From Streptomyces roseolus (GTDB lineage: Bacteria > Actinomycetota > Actinomycetes > Streptomycetales > Streptomycetaceae): a stretch of DNA of 64,000 bases. Position 1 is the first letter of the stretch, and every line of letters begins with the position of its first letter. The stretch is from assembly GCF_014649855.1 (NCBI RefSeq), contig NZ_BMTV01000011.1, positions 62,001 through 126,000 on the forward strand. Direction: 5' to 3'. The notes below the pieces were generated by a model, which was given only the letters and a program-made list of their open reading frames with translations, ran no database searches and had not been told where the DNA came from. A program made the position numbers and the translations under genes. Shown here in pieces: positions 41,484 to 50,461 of this stretch.

Positions 41484-41882
41484 TCACGGATCGGTGGTGC
41501 GGTGACGGGGCCTGGGGCACGGCGTGAGGGAGCCCAGGGAGCCGGAGCCGGTCAAAGCCCCGACGCGGGCCAGGCCGGGACTCAGGCGCACGCGCAGGAC
41601 CCGGTGTTCCCCCGCGGCGCGTCGGCGGGCTCGCAGAAGGGCCCGCAACGTCGCAAGATCGCAGGAGGTGACACTCGACAGATCGAGTTCGACCGGACCG
41701 GGCCTGCTGTCCATCGCGGCGGTCAGCACGTTGTAAAGGTCCGCAGCACGCCCGGCGCACGCCTCGCCCTCGACAGTGATCAAAGATCCTCGCGCCGGAG
41801 CCCGCTCCACCGACACGCTCAGGTCACCGCAGTGGCGCCCGCCCCGAAACCAGTTCACGGCAGTCCGTAGTCGCGGTGTCAT
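41484..41882 (-). CDS. STAS-domain protein
   Basis: 132 aa from ATG 41882; no clear ribosome site. STAS pattern: LITVEGEACAGRAADLYNVL, VELDLSSVTSCDLATLRALL with Ser/Cys in the acceptor loop (SSVTSCD), and LRVRLSPGLARVGAL. Probably an anti-sigma antagonist or a regulator of similar design. A basic tail follows. Confidence 0.7.
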   Translation of the reverse strand: MTPRLRTAVNWFRGGRHCGDLSVSVERAPARGSLITVEGEACAGRAADLYNVLTAAMDSRPGPVELDLSSVTSCDLATLRALLRARRRAAGEHRVLRVRLSPGLARVGALTGSGSLGSLTPCPRPRHRTTDP

Positions 41883-42514
41883 CTAGACACCTCCAAACCC
41901 GCAGGACAGCTACTCAGCCCGAAAGCGATGAGGTCCTGTCCCTGGTTTCTCGTAGGCACCCGTCGGCACAGCGGGCGCAGGGCGTACACCGGTGTCGAGG
42001 CCCAGGTGGCGGAGAACGCCCGGATCAGGGGAGGCGAAGACGTGGAAGCGGCGACGACAAGGAGTCACAGGGACCCAGTCACCAGCCCGGCCACCACCAT
42101 CAGGTTGCCACGCCACCCAGATGCCCAGCGCACGGCACGAAGCCGCCGTTCGAGCATCGCGTCCTCGCCGCCGGGGCTCGCGCTCGACCTCCGCTAGCAG
42201 ACACTGCTCGTGGTCCGGAGAGCGGTCGGCCACCCACGGCCCCCGCCCCGTAGTGGCCGGCCGGACCACCGCCGTGCGCGTCCCGCTCTGGAGCAGAAAT
42301 GAAGGAGCCTCCCCACTTAGCCATGACTGGCACCTCCGCAGGAATCAGGACCGCGCAGGCGATGGTACGCACGGCCTGGACGGCGGTTGGTGTGCCGCAG
42401 CAGGCGCCGCGGCACACAAGGCGTCTGTCCCGCTCCGGCCGGTACAAACGCCGATTCCTCCGCCGAGTGGACAGTTCCGCGCACCAGCCGGGCTCGGACG
42501 GGCTCCACCGGACG
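41883..42514. other. region without a recognisable gene
   Basis: About 630 bp. Minus-strand frames near 41910-42269 show weak coding character (ASCRALGIWVAWQPDG) but no family or start. Probably decayed sequence between the STAS gene and the BON remnant. Confidence 0.35.
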
Positions 42515-42662
42515 AGCCAGGCTGGTGGACGTCACGGTGACCGAAGGCGTGGCCACGTTGCGGGGGACGCTCGCGGACCGTGCTCTCGTGCCGCTGCCGG
42601 CCCGTGCCACCCGCGCTGTGGAGGGGGTCGTCGACGTCCGGATGGAGCTCGGGGCCGCGTGA
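42515..42662 (+). pseudogene. BON-domain remnant of a CBS-BON protein
   Basis: LVDVTVTEGVATLRGTLADR and ARATRAVEGVVDVRMELGAA match the C-terminal BON domain of the CBS-BON protein at 56613-57266 (VEAGVVTLTGDVRD, LARAVEGVVDVR). The CBS domains are absent. It lies just before osdR. Confidence 0.7.
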
Positions 42663-42726
42663 AGGCGCTCTGTGACGGACAATTCTCCTGGGGGCGGGCA
42701 GATGCCCACCGAGCACAGGGGTCGCC

Positions 42727-43416
42727 ATGACCGAGCTTCCGGCAGCCGAGGAATCCGTCCGGGTCTTCCTGGTGGACGATCACGAGGTCGTCCGCAGGGG
42801 ACTGCGGGACCTGATCGACGACGAACCCGACATGCGGGTCGTCGGGGAGGCGTCCACGGCGGACCAGGCCCTGGCCCGGGGGCCCGCGCTGCGCCCGGAC
42901 GTGGCCGTGCTCGACGTCCGGCTGCCCGACGGCGACGGCATCGCCGTGTGCCGGGAGCTGCGGTCGCGGATGCCGGAGCTGGCGTGCCTGATGCTGACGT
43001 CGTTCGACGACGAGGACGCGCTGCTCGACGCGATCATGGCAGGGGCGGCGGGGTACGTCCTCAAGCAGATCAAGGGGTCCGACCTCGTGTCGGCGGTGCG
43101 GACCGTGGCGACGGGGCAGTCGATGCTCGACCCGGCGACCACCGCCCGTCTGATGCGGTCGCTCCGCTCCCCGGAGACCGCCCGGCCGCCCGAGGACGAG
43201 CGGCTCGCGGCACTGTCCGAACGTGAGCGGTCCGTGTTGGAGCTGATCGGCGAGGGGCTCACCAACCGGCAGATCGCGAAGCGGCTCTATCTGTCGGAGA
43301 AGACGGTCAAGAACCACATCTCCCGGTTGCTCGGCAAGCTCGGCGTCGAACGGCGGGTGCAGGCGGCCGTGATCGCCGCGCAGACCCACGAGCACGAGGC
43401 GACGGGGAACGGTTAA
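42727..43416 (+). CDS. osdR: NarL-family response regulator, OsdR/DevR-like
   Basis: 229 aa. Receiver domain with VRVFLVDDHEVVRRGL, phospho-acceptor Asp63 (VLDVRLPDGDG), Thr in MLTSFDDED and Lys in GYVLKQIKG. The LuxR-type helix-turn-helix lies at about residues 165-215 (LSERERSVLELIGEGLTNRQ, LSEKTVKNHISRLLGKLGV). Sequence and setting match DevR/DosR of mycobacteria and OsdR of Streptomyces, controllers of oxygen-limitation and dormancy genes. It is convergent to the cognate kinase, overlapping it by 4 bp. Probable targets carry GGGACC-N3-GGCCC boxes in this window. Confidence 0.85.
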   Translation: MTELPAAEESVRVFLVDDHEVVRRGLRDLIDDEPDMRVVGEASTADQALARGPALRPDVAVLDVRLPDGDGIAVCRELRSRMPELACLMLTSFDDEDALLDAIMAGAAGYVLKQIKGSDLVSAVRTVATGQSMLDPATTARLMRSLRSPETARPPEDERLAALSERERSVLELIGEGLTNRQIAKRLYLSEKTVKNHISRLLGKLGVERRVQAAVIAAQTHEHEATGNG

Positions 43417-45158
43417 TTCTCCTGTGAGGTGTCGGGGGGCAGGGGGACGCGCCAGCTGAGGCGGGTTCCCCCATCGGGTCGCGTCGGGGAGTGGACGCTC
43501 AGTCGGCCGTCGAGGCGCTCGGCCCGTTCCTCGAGGTTGCGCAGCCCCCTGTCCACCCGGTCCGGTGGCAGGCCGGTGCCGTCGTCCGTGACCTCCACCT
43601 CCAGGACGCCGTCGTCCACGAGGACGGCGATCTCGGTCCTGTGGGCGTGGGCGTGCCGGGCGACGTTGGTGAGGGATTCGCCGATGACGGCGACGACGGC
43701 GTCCGCGATGTCGGGGGGCACGTCGGTGTCCAGCAGGCCCTCCATGCGGAGCGCGGGGGCGAAGCCGAGGGTCTCCGCGGCCGCGTCGACGGCCGTGACG
43801 ATCCGGCTCCTGAGCCGGGGCGCGGTGCCGGGGGCGTCGTGTTCGCGGAGGCCGAAGATGGTCGAGCGGATGATCTTGATGGTGGCGTCGAGATCGTCGA
43901 TCGCCCGGGTCAGGCGGTCCGCCGCCCCGGGATGCTCGACGAAGCGCCGGGCGCTCTGCAGCGTCATGCCGGTGGCGAAGAGGCGCTGGATGGCGAGGTC
44001 GTGGAGGTCGCGGGCGATCCGGTCCCGGTCCTCCAGGAGGGTCACCTGCTCGGCGTCGCGGCGGCGGTCGGCCAGTTCGAGCGCCAGGGCCGCCTGCCCG
44101 GCGAAGCCCGGGAGGGCGGCGGTCTCGGAGCTCAGGAACGGGGGGCGGCCGCTGCGCCGGGCGAGGATCAGGACGCCGCTGAGCCGTTCCTTGGTCCCCA
44201 CGGTGACGGCCACGGCCGGGCCGAAGCCCTGCCAGCGTTCTGGCTGGACCGTCACCCGCGCGTCGCCGGACACGTCCGCGACGGTGACGAGCCCGTCGGT
44301 CTCGCCGAGGGCGGCGGCCGCCAGGGTGCCCTCGCTGCTGGGCAGGACGACTCCGCGATGGGTTTCGGCCCCGTCACCGTGGGCCAGTGAGCCCCGCAGC
44401 TCGCCCTCCGAGCCGACGAGGTAGAAGACCCCCATGTCCGCGTCGGCGATGTCCACGGCCTGCTCCAGCATCCCGCCCAGGACCTCCGCCTCCCCCGTGC
44501 CGGAGAGCAGGGCGCTGGTGAAGTCGGAGCTCGCGGCGAGCCAGCGCTGCCGGCGCCTGCCCTCCTCGTAGAGCCGTGCGTTCTCGATGGCGATGCCCGC
44601 GGCGACGGCAAGGGTGGTCACGACCGCCTCGTCCTCGGCGTCGAAGTCGGCACCCCCGCGCTTCTCGGTGAGGTAGAGGTTGCCGAAGACCTCGTCGCGG
44701 ACCCGGATGGGGACGCCGAGGAAGGAGTGCATGGGCGGGTGGTGGGCCGGGAAGCCGTACGAGGCGGGGTGCTCGGACAGCTCGGTCAGGCGCAGCGGCT
44801 CCGGATGGCGGATCAGCTCGCCGAGGATGCCGTGCCCGGACGGGAGGGCGCCGATCCGCGCGCGCAGGTCGTCGTCGATGCCGATGGGAAGGAACTCGGA
44901 CAGCCGCTGGTCCTCGCCGATGACGCCCAGGGCGCCGTACTCGGCGTCGACCAGGGAGACGGCTGCCTCGACGATGCCCCGCAGCACCTGGGGGAGGTCG
45001 AGTTCGCGGCCCACCGAGATGACGGCTTCGAGGAGGCCCGTGAGGCGGTCTCTCGTGCCGCGCACGTCGTCGATGCGCGCCTGCAGCTCGTCCAGCAGGT
45101 CGTCCAGCCGGAGCTTCGGCAGCCTGGTGTCCGCCGGCCCGGCGTCTTCCCGGTCCAT
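43413..45158 (-). CDS. osdK: GAF-domain sensor histidine kinase, OsdK/DevS-like
   Basis: 581 aa. Two GAF domains (about 55-200 and 215-365), the first with the PAHHPPMHSFLGVPI segment resembling the haem-binding GAF of DevS/DosT (His139, His140, His144). HisKA_3 box with His386 (RDRIARDLHDLAIQRLFATG), then an HATPase (VEVTDDGTGLPP, GLRNLEERAERLDG). It senses oxygen/NO or redox by family analogy. The gene is last in an operon of two universal stress proteins and a P-type ATPase, and its 3' end overlaps osdR. Confidence 0.85.
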   Translation of the reverse strand: MDREDAGPADTRLPKLRLDDLLDELQARIDDVRGTRDRLTGLLEAVISVGRELDLPQVLRGIVEAAVSLVDAEYGALGVIGEDQRLSEFLPIGIDDDLRARIGALPSGHGILGELIRHPEPLRLTELSEHPASYGFPAHHPPMHSFLGVPIRVRDEVFGNLYLTEKRGGADFDAEDEAVVTTLAVAAGIAIENARLYEEGRRRQRWLAASSDFTSALLSGTGEAEVLGGMLEQAVDIADADMGVFYLVGSEGELRGSLAHGDGAETHRGVVLPSSEGTLAAAALGETDGLVTVADVSGDARVTVQPERWQGFGPAVAVTVGTKERLSGVLILARRSGRPPFLSSETAALPGFAGQAALALELADRRRDAEQVTLLEDRDRIARDLHDLAIQRLFATGMTLQSARRFVEHPGAADRLTRAIDDLDATIKIIRSTIFGLREHDAPGTAPRLRSRIVTAVDAAAETLGFAPALRMEGLLDTDVPPDIADAVVAVIGESLTNVARHAHAHRTEIAVLVDDGVLEVEVTDDGTGLPPDRVDRGLRNLEERAERLDGRLSVHSPTRPDGGTRLSWRVPLPPDTSQEN

Positions 45159-45206
45159 CAGACCTCCGGTCGCGCCCGGGAGGCACGACGTCTGCCGTAC
45201 CCGTCT

Positions 45207-47825
45207 TCACGGTAGCCCGGCGGGCCCGGTCGTTCCTGTCGAGCCCGTTCCCCGGAAGGCCGTGCGGACGGCTCGTGCCGCGAGGAACCCGGCGGGCGCG
45301 CAGGCCGCGGCCAGGCCCAGTCCGGCTCCTCCGAGCGGATCGGTGTCGAGGGCCGTACGGAGGAAGGGCACGTAGAGCGCCGCCAGGGCCAGCAGCGCGG
45401 AAGTGAGGACCGAGAGGGGAAGGAACGGGTTCTTCCGGGTCAGCGGCCGGGACCGCAGCCCGAGGACGACGCCGAGCTGGGCGGCGAGCAGGGCGAGGAA
45501 GAGCACGCTCTGCCACGCCAGGCCGAGCGACCGTGCGGCCAGGCCCGCGCCGAGGGACGCCGCGGTGACGACGGCGGCGAGGACGAGCAGGCGCTGCCAG
45601 GCGCCGCCGCCGAGGATGTGCTGGTCCGAAGGGCGCGGAGGGCGGCGCATCGTCCCCGGCGATGCCGGCTCGGCGCCCATGGCGACCCCGGTGAGACCGT
45701 GGGTGAGGAGGTTGATCCAGAGGATCTGTCCCGCTCGCAGCGGCAGGGGCAGGCCGAGCAGCGGGCCGACGAGCATCACCAGGATCTCCGCGGCCCCGCC
45801 GGCCATCCCGTAGACGAGGAAACGGCGGATGTTGTCGTAGACGCGCCTGCCTTCCTCCACGGCCGCCACGACGGTCGACAGCTCGTCGTCCGTGAGCACG
45901 AGATCCGCGGCCTGGCGTGCGACCTCGGTGCCGCGGGCACCCATGGCGACGCCGATGTCGGCCCGGTGCAGAGCGGGTCCGTCGTTGACGCCGTCGCCGG
46001 TCATGGCGGTGACCGCGCCCTTGGATCGCCAGGCGGCCACGATGTCGAGCTTCTGCTGGGGATCGGTGCGGGCGAAGACCCGTACGGACGTGAGGTCGTC
46101 GATCAGGCCCTCGGTGACGTCCTCGCCGGTGGCGACGCGGAGTTCCCGTCCGTCGGTTTCGCCGGCGAGCCCGACGGAGTCCGCGACGGCCCGTGCGGTC
46201 GCCGGGTGGTCGCCCGTGATGAGGACGGGGGTGATGCCCGCCGCACGGCAGGCGGCCAGCGTCCCGGTCGCATGGGGCTTCGGCGGGTCGCTCAGCGCCA
46301 CCAGGCCGAGGAGCCGCAGCCCCGACTCGGCCGCCGCCACCGGGACCGGGACGTCCTGGCGTACGCCTGAGGCCACCGCGAGCACCCGGTGACCCCGCTC
46401 GGCGAGGTGCGCCGCCGCCTCCCCGGCCCGCGCGAGGGTCTCCGCGTCCGCCCGTAGCACCTCCGGGGTGAGGACTTCCTCGGGTGCTCCTTTCAGGCAT
46501 ACGAGAACCCGTCCGCCAGCGGTCTCGTGCAGGGTGGTCATGCGCTTGCGGAGGCTGTCGAACGGTGCTTCGGCGATCCGGGGGCGACGGGCGTCCGGTT
46601 CCCGCTCCGAGGGGCATCCCGCCTTGGCCGCCGCGGCGAGGAGGGCGGCTTCCATGGGGTCGCCCACCGCCGTCCAGCGGCCGTCCGGGTCCGTCTCGTC
46701 CGGCGGGCGCAGGGCGGCGTCGTTGCAGAGGGCGGTCACCGTCAGCAGCTCCCGCACCGGGGCGAGCTCCTCCGGCGCGGGGGGTCTCCCGCCTGCCAGG
46801 ACCTCACCCACCGGCTCGTAGCCGACGCCCGTGAGCTGGACGCCCGCCTCGGGCGTCCAGACCTCCCGCACGACCATGCGTCCCTCCGTGAGGGTGCCCG
46901 TCTTGTCGGTGGCGAGGACGGACACCGAACCGAGCGTCTCCACCGCGGGCAGCCGGCGCACCAGCGCGTGCCGGGCGGCCATGCGCCGCGCCCCGAGGGC
47001 GAGGGCGAGGGTGACCACGGCCGGCAGGGACTCCGGGACCGCCGCCACCGCCAGGCTGATCGCGGTCACCGCCATCGTCCCGGGCGGAAGACCGCGTACG
47101 AGGCCCAGGGCGAAGACCAGCACGCACAGGGTCAGCGTCACCGCGGCGAGGACCCGGCCCAGTGCCGCGAGCCGGCGCTGGAGCGGGGTCGCCTCGCGCC
47201 GGTCGTCGAGAAGGGCGGCGATGCGGCCGAGGGCGCTCCTCGGGCCGGTCGCGGTGACGGTGGCGACGGCCCGGCCCCGTACGACGACCGTGCCCGCGCT
47301 CAGGGTGCCGTCGGCGTCCTTGTCCACCGGCACGGATTCCCCGGTGAGCATGGATTCGTCCAGGAGGAGGGCGGACGCCTCGTCGAGGCGGGCGTCGGCG
47401 GCGACGATGTCGCCCTCTCCGAGCACCAGGACGTCCCCGGTGACGACCTCCGCGGCCGGGAGGTCGCGGACGGCACCCTCCCGCCGCACGCGCGCGTGCG
47501 GGGCACTGAGGGCCGAGAGGGCGGCGACGGCGTTGTCGGCGCGGACTTCCTGGACGACGCCGACGGTGGTGTTCACGACGATGACCAGGGCGATGACGAT
47601 GCTGTCGGGATGGTCGCCGATGGCCAGGGTCAGCGCGACGGCGCCGAGCAGCACCATGATCAGTGGGTCGCGCAGCTGGGCGAGGACCCGGCTGTGCAGC
47701 CGTACGGGTCGGCGGGCGGCCACCTCGTTGGGCCCGTCGGCGGCGAGGCGGCCGGCCGCCTCCGTCGCGGTGAGTCCTGCCGCCCGGGCGGTCGGGGCGG
47801 CCCGGGCGTCGGTCGGTGTCGTCAT
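45207..47825 (-). CDS. cation-transporting P-type ATPase (P2-type, CtpF-like)
   Basis: 872 aa. N-terminal cation ATPase domain, actuator loop LLLDESMLTGESVPV, membrane motif AVPESLPAVVTLALALGAR (264-), phosphorylation motif DKTGTLT (Asp307), nucleotide site CLKGAPEE, hinge TGDGVNDGPALH, and six C-terminal helices. The PESLP motif suits Ca2+/Mn2+-type pumps. Mycobacterial CtpF, of similar type, belongs to the DosR regulon. The gene lies between a universal stress protein (9-bp gap) and osdK (48-bp gap). Confidence 0.92.
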   Translation of the reverse strand: MTTPTDARAAPTARAAGLTATEAAGRLAADGPNEVAARRPVRLHSRVLAQLRDPLIMVLLGAVALTLAIGDHPDSIVIALVIVVNTTVGVVQEVRADNAVAALSALSAPHARVRREGAVRDLPAAEVVTGDVLVLGEGDIVAADARLDEASALLLDESMLTGESVPVDKDADGTLSAGTVVVRGRAVATVTATGPRSALGRIAALLDDRREATPLQRRLAALGRVLAAVTLTLCVLVFALGLVRGLPPGTMAVTAISLAVAAVPESLPAVVTLALALGARRMAARHALVRRLPAVETLGSVSVLATDKTGTLTEGRMVVREVWTPEAGVQLTGVGYEPVGEVLAGGRPPAPEELAPVRELLTVTALCNDAALRPPDETDPDGRWTAVGDPMEAALLAAAAKAGCPSEREPDARRPRIAEAPFDSLRKRMTTLHETAGGRVLVCLKGAPEEVLTPEVLRADAETLARAGEAAAHLAERGHRVLAVASGVRQDVPVPVAAAESGLRLLGLVALSDPPKPHATGTLAACRAAGITPVLITGDHPATARAVADSVGLAGETDGRELRVATGEDVTEGLIDDLTSVRVFARTDPQQKLDIVAAWRSKGAVTAMTGDGVNDGPALHRADIGVAMGARGTEVARQAADLVLTDDELSTVVAAVEEGRRVYDNIRRFLVYGMAGGAAEILVMLVGPLLGLPLPLRAGQILWINLLTHGLTGVAMGAEPASPGTMRRPPRPSDQHILGGGAWQRLLVLAAVVTAASLGAGLAARSLGLAWQSVLFLALLAAQLGVVLGLRSRPLTRKNPFLPLSVLTSALLALAALYVPFLRTALDTDPLGGAGLGLAAACAPAGFLAARAVRTAFRGTGSTGTTGPAGLP

Positions 47826-47834
47826 GGCGCGTGC

Positions 47835-48695
47835 TCACCCCGTGGGGACGGTGATCACGGGGCAGTGGGCGCGGTGCAGGAGCCCGTGGACGACCGAGCC
47901 GACCCGCATGCCGGTGTAGCCACCCCGGCCCCGGCGGCCGACGACGACGGCCAGAGCGTGCTCGGCGGCGTCCGCGAGCAGTTCGACGGGCGAGCCGATG
48001 AGCACTTCGTGGGTGAGGCGTACGTCCGGGTACTTCTCCGCCCAGCCCGCGGTGGTCTCCGAGAGCAGGCGGCGCTCGGCGTGGAACAGGGTGTCCCCGG
48101 TGTGGAGGGTGAAGACAGGTGGCTGCCAGACCGCGACGGCCCGCAGGGCGCAGTGCCTGAGGTCGGCCTCCTCGAAGGCGAAGGCGAGGGCCGCCCGGGA
48201 GGACTCGCTGCCGTCGACGCCGACGACGAGGTACGCCGGGTCCTGGGTGGTGTGCTCGGCGTCGCCGACCACGACGACGGGGCAGCGGGCCCGCGCGGTG
48301 ACGGGCACGACGAGGGAACCGGCGCTGAGGAACTCCTCGGTGCGGCTCAGGTGGCGGGAGCCGAGGACGGTCATGACGGCCTCCTGGGCGAGGCCGGCCA
48401 TCACGGCGGCGGGGGGACCCTCGGCCAGGGTGGCGGTGACGGGCACGTCCGGCCGGCGGGTCCGGGCCCAGTCGGCCGCCGCGCGCAGGGCGTCCTTGCC
48501 CCGCTGCGTCCGGGCCTGGTGCCGGGGCGTGTCGTCGACGTGCTGGGTGTCGTGCGCGGGTGGTACGGCGACGACGAGGCGGAGGGCGAGCCCTCGGCGG
48601 TGGGCCTCGTCGGCCGCCCAGGCCAGGGCGAGGTGTCCTTCGCGGACGGGGTCGATGCCGACGACGAGTTCGCGCCGTCCCGGGGTGGTGGTCAT
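47835..48695 (-). CDS. universal stress protein, tandem UspA domains
   Basis: 286 aa from ATG 48695, overlapping the upstream USP stop (ATGA). Two UspA domains: LVVGIDPVREGHLALAWAAD and YLVVGVDGSESSRAALAFAF. The second ends in VVVGRRGRGGYTGMRVGSVV, the ATP-binding GxxG-x9-GS/T motif. Such tandem proteins in mycobacteria (Rv2623, Rv2005c) are DosR-controlled and tied to dormancy. Confidence 0.9.
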   Translation of the reverse strand: MTTTPGRRELVVGIDPVREGHLALAWAADEAHRRGLALRLVVAVPPAHDTQHVDDTPRHQARTQRGKDALRAAADWARTRRPDVPVTATLAEGPPAAVMAGLAQEAVMTVLGSRHLSRTEEFLSAGSLVVPVTARARCPVVVVGDAEHTTQDPAYLVVGVDGSESSRAALAFAFEEADLRHCALRAVAVWQPPVFTLHTGDTLFHAERRLLSETTAGWAEKYPDVRLTHEVLIGSPVELLADAAEHALAVVVGRRGRGGYTGMRVGSVVHGLLHRAHCPVITVPTG

Positions 48696-49591
48696 GACGT
48701 ACTCCCGTGTCCGGGTCCGTGCCGGGGGATGAGCTCCACCGGGCAGCGGGCGTGTTGCAGCAGGGCGAGCGTGGTCCGGCCCGGTGTCGGCCCCAGGCAT
48801 CCGGGGCCCCGGTGGCCGCCGACGACCAGGAGACAGGCGTCGCGGCTCGCTTCGACGAGGGCTCCGGCCACGCTGGGATTCCTCACGCCCTCGATCTCGG
48901 TCTTCAGGCCCGGGAACTCGTCACGGAGGAGGCCCTCCATCCGGGACCGCGCGAGCACGTGGTCGGCGGCCTGGTCGCAGGGGTGGTAGCGCGAGGCGGT
49001 CCGTCCGCGCCGTGCCCAGACGGCTCGCCACCCGTGCAGGAGCCGGAGCGTCCGCTGTCGCAGCAGGGCCTCGCGGGCGGCCGCCCGCGCGCAGCCGAGG
49101 TCGTGATCGTCCCGTACGGCGGCGAGCACGGCGCCCGGGCGTCCGGGCACGCTGTGCCCCCGCACCACGACCACCGGCCTGTCCACGGTCGCCGCCGTTC
49201 GCAGGCCGACCGACCCGAGGAGGAGCGCGGCGAACCCGCCGCGGCCCCGGTGGCCGACGACGATCGTGCCGCTCAGGGCGGCGGTGTGCCGCAGCGCCTC
49301 GGAGGGCGGCCGGTCGCCGAATTCCTTGACGACGGGCACGTCGGGGTGGCGTGCGGAGACGGTCGCAGCCGTGACGTCGAGGAGTTCGCGACCGGTCCTG
49401 CGGCTCTCGTCGATCTCGGCCTGGAAGAGGGACCGGGCGGGGGCCTCCGTGTCCGTGGCGTGGACGAGGAAGAGCCCCGTGACCCGCAGGATCGCCTCTT
49501 CGGCGGACCACAGGGCGGCGGACAGCGCGCTTTTAGATCCGTCGACGCCGACGACGGATCCGAGGCGCGGGGGGCGCTGGACTGCCGCCAT
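48692..49591 (-). CDS. universal stress protein, tandem UspA domains
   Basis: 299 aa from ATG 49591 with AAGGAGGAG upstream. The first UspA domain has VVGVDGSKSALSAALWSAEE and IVVGHRGRGGFAALLLGSVG. The second is less regular, with VLAAVRDDHDLGCARAAA and LLVVGGHRGPGCLGPTPGRT. First gene of the operon USP-USP-ATPase-osdK, with an OsdR-like box 88 bp upstream (49680-49694). Confidence 0.9.
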   Translation of the reverse strand: MAAVQRPPRLGSVVGVDGSKSALSAALWSAEEAILRVTGLFLVHATDTEAPARSLFQAEIDESRRTGRELLDVTAATVSARHPDVPVVKEFGDRPPSEALRHTAALSGTIVVGHRGRGGFAALLLGSVGLRTAATVDRPVVVVRGHSVPGRPGAVLAAVRDDHDLGCARAAAREALLRQRTLRLLHGWRAVWARRGRTASRYHPCDQAADHVLARSRMEGLLRDEFPGLKTEIEGVRNPSVAGALVEASRDACLLVVGGHRGPGCLGPTPGRTTLALLQHARCPVELIPRHGPGHGSTS

Positions 49592-49679
49592 GGCTCCTCC
49601 TTGCCGACTCCCCGAGGACTGTCCTTCGACCCTCGCACCCGGTGCCCGGGGAGCCCGAGGGCCTGAGGGGGCACAGGGT

Positions 49680-49694
49680 GGGGCCGAAGGTCCC
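49680..49694. promoter_or_regulatory. OsdR-like box (minus-strand operon)
   Basis: GGGGCCGAAGGTCCC; read on the minus strand GGGACC-TTC-GGCCCC, a 6-3-6 palindrome. 88 bp upstream of the first universal stress protein gene. Confidence 0.55.
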
Positions 49695-49720
49695 ATGAGG
49701 CGGGCGCCCGGAGCCGACGG

Positions 49721-49756
49721 AGACCCGGTCGGGCCCTCGGATGGACCGTTCGGCCC
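49721..49756. promoter_or_regulatory. paired OsdR-like boxes before the CBS-BON operon
   Basis: AGACCCGGTCGGGCCC (49721-49736, weaker) and TGGACC-GTT-CGGCCC (49742-49756), starts 21 bp apart. The pair ends 78 bp upstream of the CBS-BON gene. The two-turn spacing suits cooperative binding by a DosR-type dimer. Confidence 0.5.
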
Positions 49757-49834
49757 CTCGCCGGCCCGCACCGGCGCGGTGGACGGTGGTGGCGTAGGCA
49801 CCCCTCCGCCGACGAGCCGAACGGGAGGACCGCC

Positions 49835-50461
49835 ATGAGGCACCTGAAGGTGGGCGGCCTGATGACCGACGACGTGGTCACCGCCCTCGCCGACACGTCG
49901 TTCCGGGACGTGGCGAAGCTCCTCGCCGAACACGACATCAGCGGGCTGCCCGTCGTCGATGCCGACGACCACGTCATCGGTGTGGTCTCCGAGAGCGACC
50001 TCCTGGCTCGCAGGGCCCTGACCGTCCGGGGTGTGATGAGTACTCCGGCCGTCACCGTGCACGCCGAGGAGGCCGCGGCGGACGCGGCACGGCTCATGGT
50101 GCGCCGCGGGGTGGAACGCCTCCCCGTGGTCGACGAGGAGGAGCGGCTGGTGGGCATCGTCACCCGACGTGACCTGCTCCGCGTCTTCCTACGGCCGGAC
50201 CCCGAGATCAGGCGGCGCGTCCGGGAGGAGGTCCTCTCGGACGCCATGGACCTGCCGCAGGACGCGGTCGACGTGCACGTGCTCGACGGCGTGGTCACCC
50301 TGGCGGGCCGACTGCGGCGGCGGAGCCAGGCCGCGACGCTCCTGGAGCTCGCCGAACGCGTGGACGGCGTCGTCGCCGTCGTCGACCGGCTGTCCGCCCC
50401 CGACGACGGCACCCGCCTCGCCCGCCCGCCCACGCGCACGGCCTACGACTTCTCCGAATGA
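49835..50461 (+). CDS. CBS-CBS-BON protein (Hrp1-like with BON domain)
   Basis: 208 aa. Two CBS motifs (VGGLMTDDVVTALADTSFRD, ISGLPVVDADDHVIGVVSES; VRGVMSTPAVTVHAEEAAAD, VERLPVVDEEERLVGIVTRR) probably bind adenosine nucleotides. A C-terminal BON domain (VHVLDGVVTLAGRL) may bind membranes. Mycobacterial CBS protein Hrp1 is one of the most induced DosR genes. The stop overlaps the nitroreductase start (ATGA). Confidence 0.9.
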   Translation: MRHLKVGGLMTDDVVTALADTSFRDVAKLLAEHDISGLPVVDADDHVIGVVSESDLLARRALTVRGVMSTPAVTVHAEEAAADAARLMVRRGVERLPVVDEEERLVGIVTRRDLLRVFLRPDPEIRRRVREEVLSDAMDLPQDAVDVHVLDGVVTLAGRLRRRSQAATLLELAERVDGVVAVVDRLSAPDDGTRLARPPTRTAYDFSE

